A DNA stretch of 64,000 nucleotides from assembly GCA_030015575.1 (NCBI GenBank), contig CM057338.1:132519546-132583545 (forward strand). The letters run 5' to 3'. Origin of the DNA: Agapanthus africanus (taxonomy: Eukaryota; Streptophyta; Magnoliopsida; Asparagales; Amaryllidaceae). Below are positions 53,619 to 64,000 of the stretch, in pieces. Below the pieces are notes generated by a model. The model was not told the DNA's origin, did not search any database, and was given only the letters and a program-made list of their open reading frames with translations. The first letter of the stretch is position 1. The number at the start of each line of letters is the position of its first letter. Made by a program: the position numbers and the translations under genes.

Positions 53619-54755
53619 GGTACATCGAGACAGGGCATCAATATTCCAGAGTAGACTAGTGTGTACGTTTCTTGACCCTGTATGGGGGCGATGGTTGATC
53701 CCATAGCCATTTGTGTTTGACATCAAAGATTTTACACATGTGCTCATTAGAGAATGGATACACCGAACAGGACTCGCAGAGAACTCCTAAATGGTACTAT
53801 ACCTATCGTCAGATAGCAGTTCTCTGGTGACACTGGTATAGGTTAGTCTGTAGACCCGAGATCGTCATAGAGTCTTATGTGGTTCCCACTGTGCTTTGAT
53901 TTTCTCCCTACCACGGCTCAAAGGAGTCATGCAAACAGGTGGATTTTGGGTACAGTCCCGAGTCACATGGAGGCAATGAGCGATAGGAGGGGTTTCGTCT
54001 CTCCCGATATAGGCAGTTGATGTTGCGCTATACTCGATTGGCTATAACAGGAAGTCCTTGGCCATGGCTGTTGATGAGATTTACTGGTAAGTGTTATCAA
54101 TAGTTTCTCATACCGTTATAGGCCACACATCGGCATGACTTATCAAGTTATTGGGGGTCTGTCGATTCCACCCCTAGACTCGATATGCGACATATCAGAA
54201 GAAGAGACCGGACTGTACGATAAGTGTTACTTATAGGCTTCATGGGAGTTTGGACAAACTTACTTGTTGATCTTCTAATCGCTCAATACCTGGGTAGCCG
54301 TTATGTCCAGCTAGTACCGCTGACGGCTTGTGGGTAACTGACGTGATCATTACTTACTGCTGGCGTATTGACGATTCTTTAGAATCCTACACAGAAGTTT
54401 CCTAGTTCAAGCGAAACGAACTAGGGCACTTATGCTGATATGTGCGGGGGCCTGATTAAATACGAGTATGTGATACCGTATTCTAATCTGGCGGTTATTT
54501 GATATCAGTTAGGTTATATGTGATATAACCAGATTATTGAATCAAGTGTTAATTTGATAATGCGATATACAGATAAATGATATTAGTCGGTTGTATGTGA
54601 TATAACCGGATTATTACATCAAGTGTTGATTTAATAACATGACATATATTTATATTGATATAATTATATATTAACTAATATTATTGCTCACTAAATTATT
54701 TGCTTATCTTTATATATATATTAATATATATGTGATATATATATATATATATATA

Positions 54756-54797
<42 letters not shown>

Positions 54798-55510
54798 GAA
54801 GCATGGAAGGATTTTCTATTTTGAGAAAATAGAAAATGAGGTGGAAAATGGGGAGACTTTTAAAGGAATGAGTGAAGCTTGATCTTAGTCATTATTTTAT
54901 TACTCTTGCTACAGTATTGAAGCATGGTAGGAATTATTAATTTGTTAATAATTCCATGCTTCAATAAGTGAAAGGGGTCAAGCCATTTCTTGAGTTCACT
55001 TGTTCATTTTTTCTTTACATGAGACCTGAGCTCCTTGCTCGCTAGCTCTCTCCATTTTCTTCACCTCCTCCTCCAAGCTCAATCCCTCACATGAGTTGTG
55101 AAACCTTAAGCTTATGAGAACCCTAGTGAGCAAACAAAACCCCTACTTCACCATCCTACACAAGATTAGCACTTTGGTGTAGTGTGTTTACTTCACTAAA
55201 GAATTTAGTGAAGAGGCAGCTTAGATTAGCGGACTTCGGGTGGATCATCTTTGGCACGAAGGTCATTAAAGCAAGTTCGTTCAACCTTCAAGTGGAGTCT
55301 AGTGGAGTCGCGCAGACTACAACCCGGAGCTTTAGAAGAGAATGACACGGTCTACAAAGGTTGTAGCCTCTTTCTCTTAGTGTAAAGTTTTGATATATCA
55401 TGTTAAACCATAATCATCTAGTTTAAGATCTTGGTTAGTGTTGATTCGCACATCGAAATTTTTTTAAATGGCATGCTTGATGCTAGTAAAACCTAGTGGT
55501 GGTGCTAACA
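53619..55510 (+). repeat. C1 partial LTR
   Basis: It starts at TACATCGAGACAGGGCAT, which corresponds to about 280 bases into the LTR of A, and ends GGTGCTAACA before the primer site. Shared blocks include TATACCTATCGTCAGATAGC and GGGTACAGTCCCGAGTCACA. Confidence 0.8.
54709..54796. repeat. AT microsatellite
   Basis: Long run of alternating A and T with few interruptions, inside the C1 LTR. It has no counterpart of this length in A and may be unstable in length. Confidence 0.95.
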
Positions 55511-55520
55511 AATATTTTTA

Positions 55521-55533
55521 TGGTATTAGAGCC
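55521..55533 (+). promoter_or_regulatory. C1 primer-binding site, diverged
   Basis: TGGTATTAGAGCC lies at the position of the tRNA-Met primer site of A (TGGTATCAGAGCC), just after the LTR. Confidence 0.75.
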
Positions 55534-58312
55534 AAAGCTAGAAGATTTGACGATATTTGTAAAATTACGAAAACGAAACAACTCCGAAACCGAAACCTAA
55601 AACATCATGTTTTTGTCATTTTTAAAATGATCTCTAAAAATTATTTAAACAACTGCAGAATATTGTATGAGATATAACTAGAACACCATGAAAATTAGAG
55701 ACCAAAATTCAAAAATTCACCTGGCGAGATCGAGATATTTACCGGCGTCGCCGGTCTTATTGCAAAATTTTGGGCTCAATTTTTTTTGTGTTATGATGTG
55801 TTGGGTTTAGGGTTTCATGTTTATATTTGATTATCCCGGTTTGCATGTGATGTTAACTTATCTATTGGGGCTATTCACAGTGTTTCGTAGTCATAATTTT
55901 TATATCGTTTCGGGTTTATATTTGATATGTGATACAGTAGTTGAAATCCATATTAAATTAGTTTTGTGAAAACTAATTTGTTTATAAATCTAGCAAGTTA
56001 GTCTCTATTGATCGATTGCCAAGAAGTTTTGATTCGGATCGAAACTCCATCGCAATCGCGTATCGTACGCGATTACTCACCAGATAAATTTACTAGCTAG
56101 GTAGCCACACCCCATAGCCCCGACCAAGTGACTTTAGGAGAACCCCGTTGCCAAAAGCATCCACTTGGATGCTTGCGTCCACGGTGTTCCGCCTAAGTGC
56201 ACTTGGTCGACGGCATCGGGGGTGCGGCCATCTACTAAAATTCCTGACGAGTATTCGATCGGGTAGTCGGAAATCTTATTGAATTACCCAACTAAATTAT
56301 TGAAAAGGGTTTTTGATATGAGACTAAAATACGGGGTTTATAGGGTTAGGCATGAAATCCGGAATATGAGATATTCCGGGTTTACGATATCTAAGGAAAT
56401 ACATATTCTAATTATTGTAGTTTTTCAATTTTTTCTGCGACCGTAAGTGTAATATATGGGGTATCCCAAATCTCGTTGCTATATGTTAATGGAATTTGGG
56501 ATACACAAATTTACTTACGTTGATGACATGTGATGTTATGTGTTGCTGTGATATTTTATATTGGATCGTCGTGAATGAATAGCCGGGTTTTTTGCGTGAG
56601 TTGAGAGTTTTTTAATTTTCATTCATATAAAATTTGTATGTAATATTCTTTTATTGGAACACTTCCGGGTTAGGGATGATGTCATCATTGATTTATATTA
56701 TTTACTTTTCCGCATTAGGATAGACCCAAGGTGGGGAGCACAAGTAACCGGGTTCTAAAGTCCAGTAGGAGACCATCTCGAGGAGTCGAGACCGGGTCTC
56801 CTAACTCTAGAATTGGCAGGGTTGCTTGCCGCTCTTGTAGGGGTCTAGGGATGTGGGTTTGGCTATTCATCACGACCGTGGAATCCGTGTTTTTTATTAT
56901 TGGCTTAATTTAAAACACAGATCTCCTAATATATCCAATATTTCATATGTTTGACTTCTGTTGCTTGGTTCTGTGATGTGATCATATAAATGCATGAGAC
57001 GAATGCTATATATATATATATGATATATATAATAAACGTTGCTTATGTTTTGCACTCGCGCTAGTCCAGCCTCCACTCTGCCGTTAGTTAAGTAACCTAA
57101 CAGTGCATGACATGGCCCCGTGGCGAATGTGGATGGCATAAGTGTACGTTCTATTTTCGTTTCTTTTTCTGTGATGTTTAGGAAAATATTAAATGATGGG
57201 ACTTCATTAATGAGATTAATGAAAAGAAATGAAACCTAAAGATGTTGTAGAATCAAAAGTTTTTAAAAAAGGTAGCTCTAGTTCTTGCTTTGCATAGTGG
57301 TATTCCTTGATGAATATCCAGCACCTCATTCGATGAGGAAAGAGCCGAGATCCCTTCAACGGGAGTGATCTCTTTAGAAAAACTAGCAAATGCTACAACT
57401 CACTAGGTTTTGTTTTAATAGCTTCTCTAGTTCTTGGTTTGTATAGTGGTATTTCTTGATGAATATCCAGCACCTCATTCGATGAGGAAAGAGCCGAGAT
57501 CCCTTCATCGGGAGTGACCTCTTTAGCAAAACTAGAAAAAGCTATAAAAACACTCCTTTTTCAAATCACTAGATTTTACAACGATATCAAGTTCATTATG
57601 AAGGTTTTCTTAAAAACCATCCGTAGCCCTCCATCATTTCAGATAAGTACTATTTAGTATTCGTGCTGCGTTTGTTGGCCTGCGTCAAGGCGTAGTGTAC
57701 GGTAGATGATTAGTGCTTATCTGCCGCATTTGATGTGATTGGATTAGGGTAGTCGTGCGACGTTGTTTGGCCTGCATCAAGGGTCGTACGGGTGGATTTA
57801 ATTCAATCACGAAATGAACGGGTTGAACTTGACTAACGGCCTATGGTTTGCTGACCTCCGTCAAGGTCATAGGATATTAGGGGTAAAAACAGATATTGGG
57901 AATTTCAAGTGTTGAAATTTGCAAAGAGATTGCATACCTTCTATATGATAGTTGGATCCCGATACCCACTACGAGTAAGTGTTACTCCTGGAAGATTTTT
58001 CCACTTTACAATTAGCCGATCCATTAGGTGTCTAAGAAAGGTGTTAACGGGGCTATGCCCCTGCAGAAATGAGGTTATTTAATTAGTTCCATGCGAAAGC
58101 ATGGGGAGACTCCCCCGGAGTACCAATACTTGCATAGCTGACCGATTGGCGAACTTGTAGGGTGTAATTAATCTCAGCTAATCTTACATTTGATGGTTTA
58201 AAGGAAGATTTGATAAAAACAGTGGGGGCCATCCTGATTAGATAAGATAATAACCAATCTGATCTTGCAAGAGCGCATGCTAAAGTATTTTTTTCTCTCT
58301 CTCTCCAGGTAG
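55534..58312 (+). other. C1 leader, hairpin-rich, no ORF
   Basis: It has the same layout as the leader of A: a GC hairpin ACCGGC-GTC-GCCGGT (55741-55755), a long shared middle (56060-56860), two hairpin cassettes (57290-57400 and 57425-57540) and a constant-loop triplet (57666-57873). Triplet arms are CTGCG/CGTAG, GTGCGAC/GTCGTAC and CCTATG/CATAGG. Confidence 0.75.
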
Positions 58313-58837
58313 CGACCAACGACACGCCTTAATCAAGATAATAATATGGATGTATTGACCGAACCCACTTATTATACTAGTCTAGGGTCCGTTCTATCTT
58401 ATGACTGTCATAAGTCTGAGTAAGGAATAGGGGAATACCCGAATTCCCACGCCACCCGAACGAAGAAAGAGCATACTGATGCATCTTTTTTGGGTGTGTT
58501 CGTTACCGAGAACCGTTTCTCCGTTTGCTCTACGTCTTGGGTTTTGGATACCGGATCAGGATCCCATGTATGTAATTTGTTATATGGGTTAAGGAGAAGT
58601 AGAGAATTTGGAAATGGTGATAAGTCTCTAGTAGTAGGGAATGGTGCAATTGTTGCAGCCAAAGCAGTTGGTGAATATCACCTAGTGTTGCAAACTGGTA
58701 ATACATTGATTCTGAATGACTGTTACTACGTACCAAAGATGATGTGTAATATTATATCAGTTTCTTTGCTAACTAAAGAAGGATATAATTTCACATTAGA
58801 GGATAATGTTATGAACATTTTCTCAATCAAGCGTTGA
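58313..58837 (+). pseudogene. C1 gag stub and protease
   Basis: A gag stub like that of A (ATGGATGTATTGACCGAACC) is followed at the same distance by protease TSWVLDTGSGSHVCNLLYGL, VGNGAIVAAKAVGEYHLVLQ and MCNIISVSLLTKEGYNFTLE. DTGSGS is the active-site motif. Integrase, RT and RNase H do not follow. Sequence matching A fades after TTCTAAATCAAACGACAT (about 58886). It is broken. Confidence 0.85.
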
Positions 58838-58899
58838 TTGGGTTGGCACGTTATGTAATAGTATATACGTTCTAAATCAAACGACATATATTTAGCTTA

Positions 58900-60540
58900 T
58901 CTATATTCTTTTATTTGGGACGAGCGGTCGACATGTGGCCGTCGTTGCCATATTTTGTATTATTACTTGTTGGGACACGACAAGAATGCGGTCATTGTTG
59001 CCGTTGTATATAATACAGGTTATAGGATTACCCCATGATGGAAGGCTCGAGCAACCGGATTCTAGAACGTAGTGGGTGGCCATCTCAAGGAGTTAAGATC
59101 GGGCTGACCCGTTCTAGAATTGGCGGGTTGCTCTCCGCGCTTATAGAGGGTATAGGATAAACCCATGGAGGAGTGCACGAGCTATCGGATCCTATGAAGC
59201 GCTAGGTAGCCCACTCACAGCGTTGAGGAGGGTTGCCTCATTTCTGGGATTGGCAGGTTGCTCGCCGTGCTCGTAGGGTCTAGGATTGGTTTTGTATGGA
59301 CTATTCACATGACCGGGGAATCATGTTTCGTTTGCGGCTCAAACGAAATGCAGAATTCTTAGTAAATCCGACTATTTCTATTCCGAGTTTCTTATCACCT
59401 GCTTGCAATAGGATTGCTTGCTTGTAATGTTGTTTTCTTACATGCCTGTAATGTGATCATATGTTTGAGATGATATATTGATATATGGTGATATATAGTA
59501 TATATAAATAAATTCTTATTTATGTTTTGCATCTGCACTAGCCTTGTCTCCACCCTTCCGTAAGTTAAGTAATTTTACGGTGAAGACCCGAGGCCCTGTG
59601 GTGAATTCGGATGGCATATATAGCATTGTATTTTTCTTTTCATTTCATGCTTTTCTATAATGGTGTGAGAAGATGCTAGATAATATGTGATTATCTAAAT
59701 TATGGGATTGCGTTAAAATGTTTAATGAAATGAAAACAAACCTAAAACACGTTATACGAACCAATTTTTTCAAAAGAAATTATAGACGTATTATTTGTTT
59801 TGCATAGAAGTATTCGGTTAGGAATATTCCGCACCTCATTCAATGAGATATGAGCCTTGATCACTTCACGGAGAATCCACACTTAAGCAAAAGCCAATGT
59901 AACTATAAATTTGCAAAACCACTCGGTTCGTTCAATGATATCAAATTCATTACGTTAAAGGTTTTCTTCAAAACCAGTCGTAGCCCTATGTCATTTCAGG
60001 AAGTAGATTACTTAGTATTCGTGCTGCGTTTGTTGACTGTGTCAAGGTGTAGTGTACGGTAGCTAATTGGTGTCTTCCTCCTTGCATACAATACGATCGA
60101 TTAAGACAGTCGTATAATCTTGTTGACTGTGTCAAGGGTTATACGAGTGGATTTAAATCAATCATGAAATGACGGGTTGAATTTGATTAATGACTTATGG
60201 TTTGTTAACTGTGTCAAGATCATAAGCCGCTAGGAGTAGAAACTATATCGGGAGTTTCAAGTGTTGAAACTTACAATGTGATTGCATACCTTCTATGGAG
60301 TGGGTTAACTTGTTGACCGTGTCAAGATTACCGCACAATGATAGTTTGGGTCCCGATTCCCACTGAGAGTAATAGTTACTCTCGGGAGATTTTCTATACA
60401 TGATCCCGGCTAGTTCTCCTTTTAGGGTTTGAAGGAAAATTCAACGAAACAGTGGGAGTCATCATGATTAGATGAAGTAATAAACCAATCTAATTTTGAT
60501 AGAGTGCACGCTGAGTGTTTCTTTTCTCTCTCTGGAAGCA
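58900..60540 (+). other. C2 leader, hairpin-rich, no ORF
   Basis: Non-coding. A constant-loop hairpin set lies at 60020-60330 with four copies of TTGTT(G/A)AC(T/C)GTGTCAAG. Arms include CTGCG/TGTAG, GTCGTATAA/TTATACGA and CTTATG/CATAAG. A cassette lies near 59805-59890 (GTATTC-x-GAATATTC, then CCTCATTCAATGAG). A diverged duplicate block near 59040-59280 (GGATTCTAGAACG, then GGATTGGCAGGTTGCTCGCC) resembles 56730-56850. Confidence 0.65.
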
Positions 60541-60542
60541 AC

Positions 60543-63500
60543 CATGACCGACCTTAAACTAAAACTCGTAAACAAAGTTAACCGAACCTTTTTATAATCA
60601 TTGACTTTGGAATGTCATGATGTCCCTAAATCACGACGAAGTCACATATGTCCTTACCGATCCTACTTCCTCCAGAATCCTCTGTATCAGATACAGAGAT
60701 CCATATTGCATGTATGACCATCTCGTATAGTTAAATACGAACTTGAAGAAATTGTTTCAGTTCAAGGACGGCCACTGGTTCTGGAATAGATGAATTGTTA
60801 ATTTGTCTCTTCCGTCCACCTTATCTCAAATTTAAGAGATCCTTAAATAAGGAGAATATACCAGTTACGCTTGTTGGATAGTTTTCTTCCAATCCCAACG
60901 CTGGTACTGAAAGGAAGTGTAAGAAAAAAACCAACCAAGCCTAAGTTTGGTGTACACAAGGTAAGAATAGAGACATCTGAAGGGGTTGCAGCTGAAGGGA
61001 AAGGAGATTACAATTACAGTCATGAGCCTGGGAAATAGAAGAAGCATTATTGGGAATACCTGCTACACCTTTGAAGTATACAATGTTTCAATCTTCTGAT
61101 ACGTTTGTTATTGAAAACTTTTTCTCAATTAACTCTGCTTCATGAGTATGCGATACCAGATCAGGATCCCCTATCTGTAAGACGTTGTAGATACTAAGAA
61201 GGAGTAGAGTATTGGAAAATGGTTATTTGATCCTCAAAGTCGGATTCGGAGAAAATGTTGCTATTGAGGAAAATCACCTGGTTTTGTCAAGCGGTAAACT
61301 TTTGGTTTCGAATAACTATTATTGTGCACCATCTTTGGTTTTTAAAATGAACATCCGACTCTTATTTGATAAAGAAGGATATTCAATTTTTTTAAAATCA
61401 TGTCATGGACATTTACCTATATCAATTGTTGATTGGGTAAGGTGCAAATGATAACGGTATAGATATTCTTAACCAAAATACAGTTATCAATTTATAACAT
61501 ACATTGTTTGAGTTAGTGAACTCTGGGGACTTATATATAGTGATGTATGTGGTCCGATGTCTATATAGATAAAGGGGAGGGTTCTCATGTTTCGTTCCGT
61601 TTACCTATGAGTACTCTAGTTTTGGATGAACGTTCTTGTTGAAACACAAAGTCCGAACCTATTGAGAAGTTCATACAGTATAAGAATGAAACTGAGAACC
61701 AGAGATCATGATTCCTTAATGAGATTGAGGAGATGAATACTTATGCTCGGTATTCCGTAGTTATCCTTTTCTTTTAGGGATATGCATAGGAAATAAATGC
61801 ATACTAATTGAATAAGATTGCTTCTAAACATGTGCCTAAGATTTTATATGTGATATAGAATGGGTTCATATCTTAAGGTTGTTAAGGTATATGGAGTTAT
61901 CCGGTTTATGCTTAAAACCAAAATCCGGACAAACTCAAGGCACGTTTCAGTAATGTGCAGTTTGTGGGTTATCCCAAGTTTTTGCAAGGGTTTAAATTCT
62001 ATCATTTTCAGAATCAAAAGTTGTTTTGTTCTTCACTCGCCACCTTTTTAGAAAATGAATTTCTTGCAAAAGAGATTAGTAGGAGTATGGTAGAACTGAA
62101 AGTGATTCCATAATCACAAACGATTACTGAAAATTTAGTAGAGCTCGATAATTCAATTGATCCTGACAAACTTTAGCCACTTCGCAGATTTAGTAGGTAA
62201 CCTCAGCCACCCGAGAGATATTTCGATTTCCTCGTAAATGGTAACAGGGAGGCATGCATCATGTGATGATGACCTTACTAGTTATTAGCAGGCCATAAGA
62301 AGTATTGACTTTCGACTTATGACTGGATGACGGAATATCCATATTGGACTCTATGCACTGCAACAAAGTATGGATTTTCTTGGGTGCTCCTGAAGTGGTA
62401 AAACCCATTAGGAGTAAGTAGATGTTTCAAAAAGAAGATCAGTGCAGATGCTAAAGGTATTAATGTAATAAGGATGGACTTGTAGTAAAAGGTATTCATC
62501 AAATACCCGGTGTGGATTATGATGAAATTATTACTTCATGTCTGTGCTGAAGTTCATACGGATATAATTTGCCATTATTGTTTTTCATAACTTTGATATC
62601 TGACAAGTGGATGACTATAACATTTTTCTAAATAGGAATTTAGAAGTATACATTTATATGACTCTGCTAGAGAATTATCGTTGTCAGTGGGAGCAGCGGA
62701 AGGTGTGCAACTTGCTTACATCTATTTATAGGCTAAAGTTGGCATAGCGGAGAACATATCATCTGTTTTGATGTTATGGTCAAAATATTTGACTTTATCA
62801 AAATGATAAATGAATCTGGTATTTGTAAGAAGGATGTAAGGAGTACTGTCATATTCCTCATATAATATGAAGATGACAAGCTTCTGATATAAAATGAAGT
62901 CCCTATACTACAGTTCGGCCAAACTATGGTTGTCACAGAGGTTTCCATAAAGGATAATATATCAATCATTCTAGTGACTATGTCTATAAAGATAGATATA
63001 GTAAGTTTTGTGATTGTCTCAATTCAGGTAAGATGACACCATTCTAAATGGGTTTTATAATGGATGACTCATAACTTGGTAGTGTACCAGCATATGGATG
63101 AGTCGCCCTCTCTAAAGAGATGTTTTTTTGCACTGATGAGGAGAGAGACTCGTATAAATGATTTTCCATTTTCTTCGGCAATTGGATTGATCATGCGATG
63201 TCGTATACCAGACCAGATGATACTTTTGCACTTGTTGTAATAAGCAGATATTAGTCCAATTCTGGAGAAATAAAAGGAACCGGTGAAGAACATACGAGAA
63301 TGTTCTTGGTGTATAGTAATGATAGCTTCCATCAGGAGATAGTTACCGATTTCGGTTTCTTTAGTAACATAAAAGACAGAGTGTCTGTCATGAGTTATTA
63401 GTTTGCTCTCTTTAGTGTGATCATTATATTGGAAAGAGTTCTAAGTTGGATACTAGGGTAGTCATGGCACTGGATACTGATTTTGAATCAGCAGAGGATA

Positions 63501-63636
63501 CGGCCTAAGACGTTGGATAAAATCATTCATTTGTGAACTTGATCCCATCTTCTATCCATACAAATTCTAAGGCGGGTATCACTCATTTCAGGAGATAGTT
63601 GATCTCCGCGAACTTGAGATTTAGAGAGATAAGGAT
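60543..63636 (+). pseudogene. C2 gag-pol remains
   Basis: Relics in Copia order: a gag start-like ATGACCGACC at 60544; protease-like sequence with LDKEGY-type end near 61370; integrase with LIYSDVCGPMS near 61530 and a VKVYGVIRFMLK-type block near 61880; an RT entry segment near 62330-62420; and RNase H to 63636. Unlike A and C1, about 540 bases of gag-zone sequence precede the protease. It is heavily broken, and the extents are approximate. Confidence 0.65.
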
Positions 63637-64000
63637 TGTAACGACCCTAAAATTCCTGTACCTTCGTATTATCCGTCTTTAATAAAATACGACATTTAAT
63701 TATTTTCCGTATCATCTATTTTTTAATATTATATTTTGTTTTCTAATAAATATATTATTTATTTATTTCCATTTAATCACTCCAATTATTTTCCGATCCT
63801 ATTATTTTTCAATACCCAAATTCTTTAATCCAAACTCTAACCCACACCCATTTATTTTTTAAACCAAAACGCAATAACCGAAATTCAGCCTTAAGCCTAA
63901 ATTATTTCTACCAAATTCCTTTTTACTATTTCCCCCCTTCTTTATTTTCATCCCAAAACCCAACAGCCCAAACCCTTTATTTAAAAAAAAACACAAAACC
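63637..64000 (+). mobile_element. D: start of a gypsy-type LTR
   Basis: TGTAACGACCCTAAAATTCC starts abruptly inside the RNase H relic of C2, preceded by AGGAT as a possible target duplication. TGTAACGACCC is a common plant Ty3/gypsy (chromovirus) LTR start. The rest to the window end is AT- and C-rich, LTR-like, with no ORF. The partner LTR and second target copy lie outside. Confidence 0.7.

Larger units (their letters stand above)
53619..58886 (+). mobile_element. C1: old partial Copia element related to A
   Basis: Plus-strand fragment with a partial LTR (53619-55510), a tRNA-Met-like primer site (55521), a leader with the same hairpin cassettes as A, a gag stub (from 58313) and protease (58490-58837). 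After about 58886 the sequence jumps to leader-like sequence again (C2). It is alignable with A throughout but clearly more diverged, so it is an older relative. It is broken and incomplete. Confidence 0.85.
58887..63636 (+). mobile_element. C2: very old Copia fragment joined to C1
   Basis: It begins within leader-type sequence (a TATTCTTTTATTTGGGA block matches 37548-37566 and 56645-56660) and runs through leader hairpins, a gag zone (60543-61080), protease (61085-61450), integrase (about 61500-62090), RT (about 62290-63100) and RNase H (to 63636). Motifs such as SDVCGPMS (about 61530) are recognisable but decay is heavy throughout, the heaviest in the window. It is cut at its right by LTR D. 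Confidence 0.75.

Noticed and set aside
1-64000. Ordinary host genes
   Set aside because: I looked for non-transposon exons on both strands and found none that I could support. The PMD gene sits where Tat elements carry their extra ORF, so I assign it to the element.

Overview
This is plant nuclear DNA built almost entirely of nested LTR retrotransposons. I recognise no ordinary host gene, rRNA gene or functional tRNA gene. The evidence for a plant is a Tat-type Ty3/gypsy element with a second (archaeal-type) RNase H and an antisense plant-mobile-domain gene, several Copia elements primed by initiator tRNA-Met (TGGTATCAGAGCC), and a Tekay/Del-like gypsy element. The species cannot be told from this window.

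Layout. (E) 1-3308: part of a minus-strand gypsy-type LTR cut by the window edge. (T) A minus-strand Tat element: 3' LTR about 3309-5700, an antisense (plus-strand) plant-mobile-domain gene 5736-9900, a 3' untranslated zone full of hairpin modules and minisatellites 9900-12830, integrase, aRNase H, RNase H, RT, protease and gag from 12830 up to about 22060, a repeat-rich leader to 23765, then its 5' LTR. That LTR was split by Copia element A, and its outer part resumes at 52215-53618. (A) Plus-strand Copia 23978-52209, flanked by CACGT/CATGT. (B) Minus-strand Copia relative 24346-34483, inside the 5' LTR of A, with an exact CCCAC duplication. (G) Minus-strand gag-only gypsy element 40423-47869, inside the integrase of A, with an exact GCGCT duplication. 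(C1, C2) 53619-63636: two old, joined Copia fragments of the same superfamily. (D) 63637-64000: start of a plus-strand gypsy-type LTR inserted in C2. All elements look broken. Inferred order: T first, A into T, then B and G into A. B has the most similar LTR pair, about 1% different by eye, and is the youngest.

The most unusual signal is structural. In four related Copia leaders (A, B, C1, C2), in the Tat LTR and 3' zone, and in LTR E, I see series of short hairpins whose loop is nearly constant while the stems differ and change in compensating pairs. Examples are CTTATGA/TCATAAG, CTACG/CGTAG and ACGAC/GTCGT around one shared 18-19 base loop in the leader of A, and five successive perfect palindromes with a TTT centre in the Tat LTR (4364-4534). 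This was read by eye. It needs a covariation test against shuffled sequence, and palindrome-correcting template switching is a serious alternative to selection on RNA structure.
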